Part shown: piece after piece, positions 10,101-17,901 of the stretch
Numbering within the stretch: position 1 is the first letter of the stretch
Layout of the letters: every line of letters begins with the position of its first letter
DNA from: Bradyrhizobium sp. ARR65
GTDB taxonomy: Bacteria > Pseudomonadota > Alphaproteobacteria > Rhizobiales > Xanthobacteraceae
Direction of reading: 5' to 3'
Assembly (NCBI RefSeq): GCF_000472385.1
Contig: NZ_AWZU01000022.1
Coordinates: 1 to 64,000, forward strand
Length of the DNA stretch: 64,000 nt
Program-made: the position numbers and the translations under genes
The notes under the pieces: generated by a model
Told to the model about the DNA's origin: nothing
The model's database searches: none
Seen by the model: only the letters and a program-made list of their open reading frames with translations

Positions 10101-10509
10101 ATCAGACCTGGAGCGGCGCGCGGTTGAATTGTTGTCCCAGTTAGGACTGGAGTCTTGCCAAGACCCAAGCAAAGGCATTTCTCCCGCGGAGCTCGCGTCA
10201 ACTGTATCGCGAAGCTTGAATCTGCCCGAAATTGCTGCCCTCCGTGGATCTTTAGCTCCCGAGCAAATCGTTCTTGGCTCCGAAACAAGTGGCGGAGTGG
10301 AGACACTTACTTTCGGCGTTGTGGACGCCATTTACCGTGACGACAACGGCAAGGCTGAAATCGTGGTCGATTGGAAGAGTGATGTCGAACGAGATCAGGA
10401 TCGCCTGGCTAGGTATCGCGGGCAGGTTAAGCAATATTGCAATCAAACCGGCGCAGTTCGGGCATTGCTGGTGTTTATGACCACTGGAGAGCTCGTGGAT
10501 GTGATTTGA
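7165..10509 (+). CDS. AddA-like UvrD/Rep helicase with C-terminal RecB-family nuclease
   Basis: A 1114-aa SF1A helicase-nuclease. Motif I is AGAGSGKT at residues 27-34, motif II VLVDEFQDTDP near 391, motif III GDPKQAIYRFRGAD near 435, motif V ITIHAAKGLEWP near 771 and motif VI LWYVAATRARD near 840. The nuclease domain has LHKLVEEV, GVVDAIY near 1052, VVDWKSD near 1067 and QVKQYC, all residues needed for a PD-(D/E)XK fold. GGGAGG precedes the ATG. With the upstream nuclease it should unwind and degrade DNA ends, as AddAB does in repair; a defence role is inferred from location. The 3' end overlaps mcrC tail-to-tail by 67 bases. Confidence 0.88.
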   Translation: MKTRELPDRAARTAALTDINRSMLVEAGAGSGKTSIMAGRVAYLFAQGVNPKNVAAITFTEFAASELRIRIERFVNSLSIGKVPDDIARAFPHGVPENQRQNLIRAKQCIDELLCTTIHGFAQALIKPYPAESGIDPGAEIVDPTEGDLAFNERYLDWIKEHLSGERDDDVIAELVLADEGRGLRLIRSIADFLRKNRDAKLPNYAWSTSVAKHLSAAAEAFQKEIAQLDFQEEQTSQACAAFIEMVDALGVSDLLITQPRNRALVQAATIPRHIACFTQAGGKRQLKTKGAWEKAAATAGKGKAHGTMAFQACAARYDACHTALNELMEMVAGELLARVVNAMERLFVEWSEYKRSAALLDFDDLLHTAKDLLAKHEDVRQALGRRYQHVLVDEFQDTDPLQLEILWRLCGDTSNHEDGDHLTRTLRPGSLFLVGDPKQAIYRFRGADVNAYLRAREAMGKKSLVNIVANFRSVEPILSFVNGAFAGPLSTAAGQPGFIALAATRLPEKNALTVAALDVVVEDREDSAEQLRDAEADRVAELCARIVGNLKIRENGDLRPCRFGDIALLAPVGTDLWRFEEALEQCGIPVSTQAGKGFFRRQEIQDLIALTRAIADARDTLALGALLRGPLVGLSETELLDIADGLPTDPARSDPLPNLSLWTELDKINHELARDIIKILQSLARRVRSTTPYALLSDAVSLLNVRAHFRYRFPASADRVLANLDLFLEMSRAYDVRGLRAFARDMRANWEEQVLQVEGRPDAEEQSVALITIHAAKGLEWPIVIPINMSGAPKSETGLMHDRRSGEFSIPVLGIEPASYAQLKSWNEQELARERVRLWYVAATRARDLLILPRHSARVSDKSWARLVDLGLSGLTAIEPADLGTEKAALKAPEENKQSAELFREQGSRISEAYHTIVWNRPSRHESDVQPEEERIFSDPEQADESMEPTTVVGGATRGTVLHKLVEEVLTGETRESVSDLERRAVELLSQLGLESCQDPSKGISPAELASTVSRSLNLPEIAALRGSLAPEQIVLGSETSGGVETLTFGVVDAIYRDDNGKAEIVVDWKSDVERDQDRLARYRGQVKQYCNQTGAVRALLVFMTTGELVDVI

Positions 10510-11594
10510 TCATCGTCGCTGCATGTTGAGATCTCGAGGTTATCCCGGCCCGAAAGGCTGAGCAGTTTCCATTTTGTGTCGATGATCAGTTCAGTTGAAC
10601 CATTCTCTCTTAAAAGGAGGTCAGGTCTCGTTAAAAAACGCTGTGCCCCGGTACTAATATCCTGGAGACAATAGAGCCCTCCGCCTTGAGCATGGACGTT
10701 CAGGCCACTCCCATTCAGCGCACGCTTCAGCATTCGCGCAACGTATTCCTCAAACAACGTGTTCATCTCGAACAGTAATGAGAAGCCGCGGCCAGAGCCT
10801 GCCGACGTCGTCTGAAATCTGTCGCCTAAGAGCAGTTTCGCCAAGCTAACCAGTTCGCGCCAGCGCGAGTTCGTTCGGTCCAGTACGAGCTCGGCCCAGC
10901 GAAGTGCTGGGACCGGCACGGGCGAAATATCCGCATAGACGAAGGCAAGCTCTCGTAGAAGTCTCTGATTCTCAGTCGACGCGGAAACACTGGCCAAGCG
11001 CCGCACCGCCGCCTTCATGATTTGGTTTAGAGCAATATCGGGAGACAACGCATCGAATTGGCAGGCGAGTTTCTGCGGAGTCGCGGCAAACGTGGTAAAC
11101 TGACGCGTAACATTCAACCTACCACGCAGTGATGGCAAGTCCTCTTCGGAATCGATGTAGCGTCGTGGCATGCCTTGCCGAACCAAATCGGCAAGCTTCC
11201 TGGCAAACAAACGAATGAGTATTTCGAGTATATTTTCTCGCTGCCAACCGAGGTTTGTGATATTCCCGGCGTCGATGTCCAAGTCCAGGACGACTGCTAG
11301 CATGTGTACGAGCTGCGTCCGGATCTGTTTGTTCACCGCACCAGAATCCGAGACTCCTGCGAAATCGATCTTGGGAAGAATTTCGAGGGCACAATCTTCG
11401 GCCGCAATCATGCCAACAACCTGGCCAGCTCGGATCTCGTTGCGCCCATGACTTAGTACTCGTGCGCCACCCTCACCGCCAAGGGGCGATTTGCGCGCGA
11501 CCGATGCGATACGATCAGCGGCCCATTCGGGGATGCGGTCATCCCCGGGGCCATATCTCAACGACTGCCATTCGAGGATGGTACGGCGGATCAC
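10443..11594 (-). CDS. mcrC: McrC-family restriction nuclease subunit, C-terminally truncated
   Basis: A 383-aa partner nuclease of McrB. Typical blocks are ALEILPKID, NITNLGWQRENILEILIRLFA, SLRGRLN, FEMNTLFEEYV and the catalytic TRPDLLL followed by ELIIDTKWK. Family members go on for several dozen residues after this lysine, including a Q-x-x-x-Y helix and a last strand. Here the match fades at GRDNLEIS, continues weakly to SDDDQI, and is replaced by an unrelated Ser/Thr-rich tail exactly where the helicase gene ends on the opposite strand. The start GTG overlaps the mcrB stop as GTGA. Activity may be lost or altered. Confidence 0.85.
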   Translation of the reverse strand: MIRRTILEWQSLRYGPGDDRIPEWAADRIASVARKSPLGGEGGARVLSHGRNEIRAGQVVGMIAAEDCALEILPKIDFAGVSDSGAVNKQIRTQLVHMLAVVLDLDIDAGNITNLGWQRENILEILIRLFARKLADLVRQGMPRRYIDSEEDLPSLRGRLNVTRQFTTFAATPQKLACQFDALSPDIALNQIMKAAVRRLASVSASTENQRLLRELAFVYADISPVPVPALRWAELVLDRTNSRWRELVSLAKLLLGDRFQTTSAGSGRGFSLLFEMNTLFEEYVARMLKRALNGSGLNVHAQGGGLYCLQDISTGAQRFLTRPDLLLRENGSTELIIDTKWKLLSLSGRDNLEISTCSDDDQITSTSSPVVINTSNARTAPV

Positions 11595-14500
11595 TGGAAT
11601 TGTTCGTAGCAGGAGCTGCTGAAGGGCGTTTTGACGCTCCAGCGGTAGCGGGCTTCTGCAGTCTCATCGAGCTCGAATCCGGCGGGTGGCTTGAGCAAAG
11701 TGCGTTCGAGAAAATGCCCGTCCCCGTTCGTGTCTCCGAGCACAGCAGCCACCTTGCTCCAATCCTCGTAGAAGTATTCCGTCAACAGAGGAATAACTTT
11801 GTCCCGCATAACCATATCAACATCGGGCCTCGCCACACAGTCAATGAAGTAGGCGTGGCCTATCTGATGCTCGCGATCGAAAAGATATTCGATGCGCTCA
11901 TTGAGCGTGGCCAGCAGCTTCACCAAATTCACTCCGGTTCTTTCGCTGGCATCTGAAAGTGCACCCGGGTTTGGCATCAGCTCGCGGAATTGAAAACGCC
12001 TTCGCAGAGCCGTGTCGAGCAATGCGATGGAGCGATCGGCGGTGTTCATTGTACCGATGATGTGGAGGTTGGAGGGAACTCCAAACAGATCGCGCGAGTA
12101 GGGCAGCCTAAGCTTCAGTTCGTTTAAAGCATTGAGCCTTTTGTCCGGCTCAATGAGAGTGATCAGCTCGCCGAAGACCTTCGAGATGTTCGCGCGATTG
12201 ATCTCGTCGATAATCAGGACGAACGACTCTGGACCACTACCGCCGCTGGGCTGCTGGCTCGCCATATAGCGCTCCAGCGCAGGAATATTCAGGTCCGCAT
12301 GGGTCAGGAGATAAATGGACCTCATCGAAAACCCGCGCGCGTAGATTTCTTCGACGGGCGCACCGGCGCGGTCATGCCAGAGCCAACGAACCGCGCGCCG
12401 GTGGCAGTACTCTCCGCTTTCACGTGGCGCATACTCGTATTTGCCAGCCACCAGGCCAATCGCACGGAAGAGACTATTGCCCTTCGAGACGATGACGAGA
12501 TCGCCTTCTTTCATCCAGTTGCGAAAAATATGGGGACATTGAACACGGGCGCTCATGGCGGTAGGCGGAGGTTCGCCGGGAGAGGCGGCCTTCCAGGCTT
12601 CAACGAAGGCCTCTCTATGCGCGAACCGCTCATCCGACCAATCGATGTTACCCCAGCCCAAGAGCGTGTAACCTCGATCCAACGCTTCCTCGAACAGGTA
12701 GGCGTCGTCAGGATTGGCGGCTTCACCAATCGACATCTTAAAAACTTGGCGGTCTCCGACCTTTACGCCGGAATTTCCTGGGCCTGTGCTGGTCTCCGCG
12801 CGCCGCGCGATCCGGCGAAAGAGTCCGGGTTCGGGTACGAGCCGGAATCCTGCCGACTGAGATGCGTTTCCTTGCGAGGGTTCGTCACCTAGTCCTGTAA
12901 CCTCTCCATTCCCTTGATGAGGGCGCAAACCTTCGACGAATTCTTCGTAGCTGTAGGACTGGTGGAACGTCACAAATTCGATGCGCCCGGAAGCAGCAAG
13001 ACGAGAATATTCCGCCATCAGTTCTTTTCTGCCCTCCGGCGCTGAACCTGTGCACAGCCGCACCGCCTCTCGTGCAGTCGTATAGGTCTTTCCTGTTCCG
13101 GGAGGGCCGTACAAGATCAAATTAACTGGTCGCATAGACGTTTCCATATGGACACCCTCCTGGGCTCCGTCCGACAAAGCTGGCTGATCGTTACGGTGGA
13201 CCGCCCATACAAATCCTTGGACATCCCACAGATCCCGAGGAGCCCAAGCCCACTCGGTCTCCATTACCTCGCGAATGCTCCCTGTTAGAGCCAGAACCTC
13301 GCCATATTCCTTGGAGGTTAACGGATTCGCGCCGAAAATCGGCTCGCCGATGAGCGCGCGGCCTAGCCTATTTACAGGATCTGTATTGATTCCATACGCT
13401 TGCTTGGGATGAGTCAGCGCCGCCAGCATTGTCGGAATATTCCGGCTCTCGCTGTAAGGCTGAGTCGGTTGGCTGCCCGCAAGCAAGGGCCAAATCGCAT
13501 CGATAAAGTTCGATATGCCGGCGCCGAGGTCGTCAGCTCGCGCGAGGCGCCCAGCCTCACGCTCCAACTTGTCGGGATACTGAGTACGAAGGGCTTTAAT
13601 GCGCGCGTCCGTGCGCCAACCCAGGAGCAGGCTTGGCGTGTCGGCTTGCCCCGTTAGGATGTCGAGGAGCCGAGCGCCCAGTGTCACATCATCCTTATCT
13701 GCCAAATCGGCCATAGCGTCCTGGGCCAGTTTGATGAGCTTATCTTTGTAGGATCTCTCCTCCTTGAAATAGCCGCCCTCGCTCTTGCTAAACGCTGCCG
13801 GTTCAAAGTCTGGGTAACGGGCCAAAAAAAGACGTTTGTAATTTTCGAGCTGCTGGCGGTTCATAGTCACGCAAGGCTTCTCATACCAATCGAGTAACCT
13901 GACAAATTCTGAGAGCGTCTTTGTTCGGACCATCGCCACGGGCTGAGCTTCCGGAGACGAGTGGTTCAGGCGTGGCGGAAGACCATGATGACGATTCTCA
14001 TTTGAGGCATACGACCGCGGTCCGAATTCGGAAGGGATCGGGCGCGTCGCTCCAATCCAAAGCTGTGCAGGAGGACGCTCTTTGTCTACAGCGATCTCGC
14101 GACCATCCGGTAGCCGAAACGCCAAAATTTTCTGGACAGATTTGATGGGTTCTCCAAACCGTCGAACGAGTTCGTGCTGGACAACCTCGATCGAAAATGC
14201 TGGGGCGCGGAGATCGAAGATAAACGTGGTCGCCGGGCTCGCTTCAGCTCCCTGCCTAGTGGGAGGGGCGACATTTGCTAAGGTCTGTAATCTTGATCCA
14301 GCTAAGGCCTGGCAGACATTTGCCCAATTTTGATAAAGTGAGAGAGCGTCGTGTACCTTACGAACTTCCACTACGACGGCGTCGTCTCCGCGGTCCCGGG
14401 CAGGGGCAATGTAGTGCTGGAGCACGTACTGCCGAATGCGATCAGCCGCGGTCTCGCTCGCTTCAGAAAGGCCCTCCCTAAACGAGCGGTAGTTGCCAAG

Positions 14501-14782
14501 CCACTCGATAAAATTCTCTAATCGAGGTATGGGGCTTTCCGAGCCAGGCAAAAGCACCCGATAATCCTTGCCTCCATGCTCTGCGTTGGTCCTCAGCTTC
14601 TGCAGTGCAGCTTTGGTTGACTGAAGCGAGTCATTGTCGAAAGCGGTATCAAGGTCGGCGTCTTCAACGCCCAACTGCGGAAGAAATTTCTCTATCCGAC
14701 TGACTGCCGAAATCCTTGTTGCTACACTGCTCTCTGTGAGATTCTTGGCTTCCAGCCACTGCTTAAAGCCTTCCTTATTCAA
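11591..14782 (-). CDS. mcrB: McrB-family AAA+ GTPase with EVE-like insertion
   Basis: A 1063-aa protein. The GTPase core has GPPGTGKT at 559-566, FVTFHQSYSYEEFVEGLRP near 603-621, Walker B VLIIDEINRANISKVFGE near 855-872 and the McrB signature TMNTADRSIALLDTALRRRF at 911-930. Between Walker A and B, residues about 675-830, sits an EVE/YTH-like module (FKMSIGEA, YTLLGWGNIDWSDE, MKEGDLVIVSKGNSLFRAIG, RRAVRWLWHD), a fold that reads modified bases. Residues 1-100 resemble a recombinase SAM-like domain; 285-545 is a helical region common before McrB cores. The start is TTG behind GGGGGAAGG. It is followed by mcrC with a GTGA overlap. Confidence 0.88.
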   Translation of the reverse strand: MNKEGFKQWLEAKNLTESSVATRISAVSRIEKFLPQLGVEDADLDTAFDNDSLQSTKAALQKLRTNAEHGGKDYRVLLPGSESPIPRLENFIEWLGNYRSFREGLSEASETAADRIRQYVLQHYIAPARDRGDDAVVVEVRKVHDALSLYQNWANVCQALAGSRLQTLANVAPPTRQGAEASPATTFIFDLRAPAFSIEVVQHELVRRFGEPIKSVQKILAFRLPDGREIAVDKERPPAQLWIGATRPIPSEFGPRSYASNENRHHGLPPRLNHSSPEAQPVAMVRTKTLSEFVRLLDWYEKPCVTMNRQQLENYKRLFLARYPDFEPAAFSKSEGGYFKEERSYKDKLIKLAQDAMADLADKDDVTLGARLLDILTGQADTPSLLLGWRTDARIKALRTQYPDKLEREAGRLARADDLGAGISNFIDAIWPLLAGSQPTQPYSESRNIPTMLAALTHPKQAYGINTDPVNRLGRALIGEPIFGANPLTSKEYGEVLALTGSIREVMETEWAWAPRDLWDVQGFVWAVHRNDQPALSDGAQEGVHMETSMRPVNLILYGPPGTGKTYTTAREAVRLCTGSAPEGRKELMAEYSRLAASGRIEFVTFHQSYSYEEFVEGLRPHQGNGEVTGLGDEPSQGNASQSAGFRLVPEPGLFRRIARRAETSTGPGNSGVKVGDRQVFKMSIGEAANPDDAYLFEEALDRGYTLLGWGNIDWSDERFAHREAFVEAWKAASPGEPPPTAMSARVQCPHIFRNWMKEGDLVIVSKGNSLFRAIGLVAGKYEYAPRESGEYCHRRAVRWLWHDRAGAPVEEIYARGFSMRSIYLLTHADLNIPALERYMASQQPSGGSGPESFVLIIDEINRANISKVFGELITLIEPDKRLNALNELKLRLPYSRDLFGVPSNLHIIGTMNTADRSIALLDTALRRRFQFRELMPNPGALSDASERTGVNLVKLLATLNERIEYLFDREHQIGHAYFIDCVARPDVDMVMRDKVIPLLTEYFYEDWSKVAAVLGDTNGDGHFLERTLLKPPAGFELDETAEARYRWSVKTPFSSSCYEQFQ

Positions 14783-14967
14783 GGCCTTCCCCCGATACAG
14801 TTAGATACACCCCGAATGACCGCCAATTGAGAGCAGCCCGCTGCGGCCTGGCGTATGCGCCACTGCTGCGGCTTCACTGCGAACGCGTCGTCGAGGCCTG
14901 AGCCACGCGCACAATCGCTGTCACCTTCACAAATCTGGATTTGGCCCCCGTTGTACTTTGATCTGGC

Positions 14968-17901
14968 TTAGAAAGCGAACTTCGTTTGCCCCGTATCAGC
15001 CGGTCGCAGCTTAGCGAAGGCCAGCAGATCGCCGATCGAGCCGCCCTTGTCCCGCCATCTATAAAAGGTGTCCTCGCCAAGCAAGACGTAGTGCCAGGCC
15101 TTACCGCTACGCTGCTCGGGCGGCAGGGCATTGATACGGTCGCACCATGCGATAGCGGCCCTGCGCTTCCGGAGGACGTTCGGACTGGTTATCTGCCCCT
15201 GCGCTTTTGTCTCGACGAGGTAAATGTCGCTTGCCGCCCGAACAAAGAAATCGGGTGAGTAGAACGCCGGAAGGCCGTCTTCTTTGATGTAGCGGAGTCG
15301 CGCGAACGTGTGTTTTTGTTCATTGATCTTGCAGTAGGCATCGACGCTAGCATCGCGCTCGCTCGCTTCCATGAAGGCCTGTTCGAGCCCACCGTTCCGG
15401 GACGGATATGGCAGACGGAGATAAATCGCCTTCTGAACGGCTAGGGATGAGCCTTGACGCATCGCGAGCTTGGGTATTTCGGAGAGGCGACGATGCGCTA
15501 CCTCGGCCTCGGCGACGACCACGCTATCCTCAGCCTCAAGGATTGCGCGTGCCCACTCTTTAATAATATGTTCGGTTATAGGGTCGATCAGAAGAACGCG
15601 CCAATTTTCGTCGACCAGTGGATCGAGGGTTTGGCCGAAAAGACGCTGGCGGATGAAGGTATCGATGCCTTCGGCAAGCTCCGCCCGATTGATCTGGATA
15701 TATGGAAATTTGCTTGCGTTAGCGAACGCCTTGGAACTGCTTGTTGTGTCGGTGAGCGTCACGGCTTCCGTAATCCGGCGCGTGATGCGGGAGAGATACT
15801 CGTTATATCCCGTTGCCGTCATCACGCCGCCGTGCACGCGGTAATCGCCAAATCGCGTGCGCGCCTGAACGTCCTCAGAATGGAATTTCTCGCCCTGCCC
15901 GATCTGCTTCTTAAGTTGGTCAAGCGAGAAGGATCCGAACGGGGCAAGCGCTGCGGGATCGATCTGCGTGTCCTCCAATTCCTCCACCTGCTCGCGCAAG
16001 ATGAAGGGAATAGCAAAATCGAACTCCTGAAATCCCGAGCGCAGCCCGACAGAGATCAGATCCCCGGTAGAGGTAGTGTTCCGATCGTCTTCGTCGTCGG
16101 CCTCCGCCGCGACACCTTCCCGTATCAATTCGTCATAGAAGTGCTGGAAAGCCGGATGCTCAACGATGGACAGAATGTCTATCATGTTGGCGGGCGTTTT
16201 GCCGGACCGTATTAGTTGGCGATTTTCCCGTTTGATATCGTCGTACTCATTGCCGCGCCACATCAGGCGCAGGCCGCGGCCGACCGTCTGCTCCAGAAGA
16301 ATTCCAGCGCTCGATGCGCGGAGCGGAACAATGACACAGATATTGTTGACATCGAATCCCTCGCGCAGCATCAGCACGCTGATGATGACGCGCGGCGATT
16401 TGTGACGGTCAACGTCGAACAGGCGTTCGCGCAGCACCTTCCATTCGTCCGTTTTCAATTCACCTTTGCGATTGGAATCGATGCGCAGCACCTCATCGTC
16501 CGCGACGCCCTCGCCTCTCATAAATTCGGCGACAAGGGGCGTGACGGTAGTGTCTTCGCAGACGACCAACATTTTAGGATGCTTGTCCGGATCAAGGCCC
16601 GAGAAGTCGGCCTCAAGCTTGCGCAGCTTGGTCAAGCCCGCCCGCAGCATGATGCGCTGACCTTCGGAAAGTAAGGGATTTCCATTCTCGTCGCGGTCGG
16701 CCTTGAAGTCCAATTCCTCGTGGCTGAGCGCGCCGATTTCTGATCGCTTATCCAGGACAAGGGATTTGACCAGCCCGGCCTTCATGGCCGTCTTCAGGTC
16801 GAAGTCGACCACGATGTGCGGGAAGAAGGACCTACGGCTGTTCTTTCCGGTACCAACCTCGTTGTACGGCGTAGCTGAGAAGTCCACCTGGACGAAGCGG
16901 CTGGCCTTCGGCTCGGCAATCAGGTTCAGGCTCTTCTGCCACTCAACCTCAGTCACTTCGCCTTCGCGCTTGAAGTCGTGGATGTGGTGAGCCTCGTCAT
17001 TGAAGACCATGAGGCTTGTCAAATCCTTGAGATAGGCGAGGATGCCACCGCGCTCGTAGCGGCGATTAAGGACATCAAGATCGTTCCCCTGGCTCGTGCC
17101 CGGCGTGAGCGGAAGAATGCTCTGCACGACCGCAGCTGGGTCGGGGGTTTCGCCAGGAGGGAGCACCTCCTCTTCCTCAAGCGGTTCGCCTTCTTCAGAC
17201 AGCACGTGCCAATTGGAAATGGCGATCACGCCTCCGGCCGTCACCCTGCGTCCGATGTCTTCCTTAGGGCAGACCGCTCCTTGCACGAACCGGAAGACTT
17301 CATCCCTGTAGGCGTCAGGTATGAATAGCTCCTGAAACACGGACAGATCGGAGTTAGCAAAGTTGCGCTTACCCTCGCGCTCCTTTCCCATGAAGGCATC
17401 AAGCAGTCGGTCATAGACAATCAGGCCAGGCGCGACGATCAGGAAATTCTTAGTGTAATGCGGATTGTCCGGTGAGCGGTTCGCGTTGAGAATCTGCCAA
17501 ACCATGAGGGCCTGCAGTACCCAAGTCTTGCCGGTGCCAGTCGCCATCTTGAGGCAATATTTGGGATAAGCATTCTTGGGCGCGCGGATGATCTCAGAAT
17601 CGCGCGTGCTGGCTAAGAGCACATCGGGCGCGGCAATTTGATAGAGGTCTTGCAGAGTGGTAGTGCCGAGCACCTCATGGGCATAGATGACGTTCAGAAC
17701 CGCCTGACGCTGACCCAGGTGAAAATTGAAGCTGCGAGCGTCCTGAAACTCCGACTGGAACCACCATTTCAGCAGCTCCGCGGTCGTTTCCGAAACCTGC
17801 TCAAGGATAGGCGCTTGTCCCGTTTCCAGACCGGCGCAAACCTCCTCAACCTTGGCTGTCAGCCCCTTGGCAAGTGGGAGATCATTGATGCTGGCCATCA
17901 C
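14968..17901 (-). CDS. res: Type III restriction endonuclease Res subunit (SF2 helicase-nuclease)
   Basis: A 977-aa protein. Walker A is ATGTGKTWVLQ at residues 120-130, the DEAD-box motif is LMVFNDEAHHI near 300, motif VI is EQTVGRGLRLMWRG near 537, and a C-terminal nuclease motif FYSPDFFVRAASDIYLVETK lies near 880-900. Res uses ATP to communicate between head-to-head Mod sites and then cuts at a distance. Its ATG overlaps the mod stop by four bases (ATGA), so Mod and Res are made together. A 185-base gap follows before mcrB on the same strand; no terminator was seen in it, so one leftward transcript is possible. Confidence 0.9.
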   Translation of the reverse strand: MMASINDLPLAKGLTAKVEEVCAGLETGQAPILEQVSETTAELLKWWFQSEFQDARSFNFHLGQRQAVLNVIYAHEVLGTTTLQDLYQIAAPDVLLASTRDSEIIRAPKNAYPKYCLKMATGTGKTWVLQALMVWQILNANRSPDNPHYTKNFLIVAPGLIVYDRLLDAFMGKEREGKRNFANSDLSVFQELFIPDAYRDEVFRFVQGAVCPKEDIGRRVTAGGVIAISNWHVLSEEGEPLEEEEVLPPGETPDPAAVVQSILPLTPGTSQGNDLDVLNRRYERGGILAYLKDLTSLMVFNDEAHHIHDFKREGEVTEVEWQKSLNLIAEPKASRFVQVDFSATPYNEVGTGKNSRRSFFPHIVVDFDLKTAMKAGLVKSLVLDKRSEIGALSHEELDFKADRDENGNPLLSEGQRIMLRAGLTKLRKLEADFSGLDPDKHPKMLVVCEDTTVTPLVAEFMRGEGVADDEVLRIDSNRKGELKTDEWKVLRERLFDVDRHKSPRVIISVLMLREGFDVNNICVIVPLRASSAGILLEQTVGRGLRLMWRGNEYDDIKRENRQLIRSGKTPANMIDILSIVEHPAFQHFYDELIREGVAAEADDEDDRNTTSTGDLISVGLRSGFQEFDFAIPFILREQVEELEDTQIDPAALAPFGSFSLDQLKKQIGQGEKFHSEDVQARTRFGDYRVHGGVMTATGYNEYLSRITRRITEAVTLTDTTSSSKAFANASKFPYIQINRAELAEGIDTFIRQRLFGQTLDPLVDENWRVLLIDPITEHIIKEWARAILEAEDSVVVAEAEVAHRRLSEIPKLAMRQGSSLAVQKAIYLRLPYPSRNGGLEQAFMEASERDASVDAYCKINEQKHTFARLRYIKEDGLPAFYSPDFFVRAASDIYLVETKAQGQITSPNVLRKRRAAIAWCDRINALPPEQRSGKAWHYVLLGEDTFYRWRDKGGSIGDLLAFAKLRPADTGQTKFAF

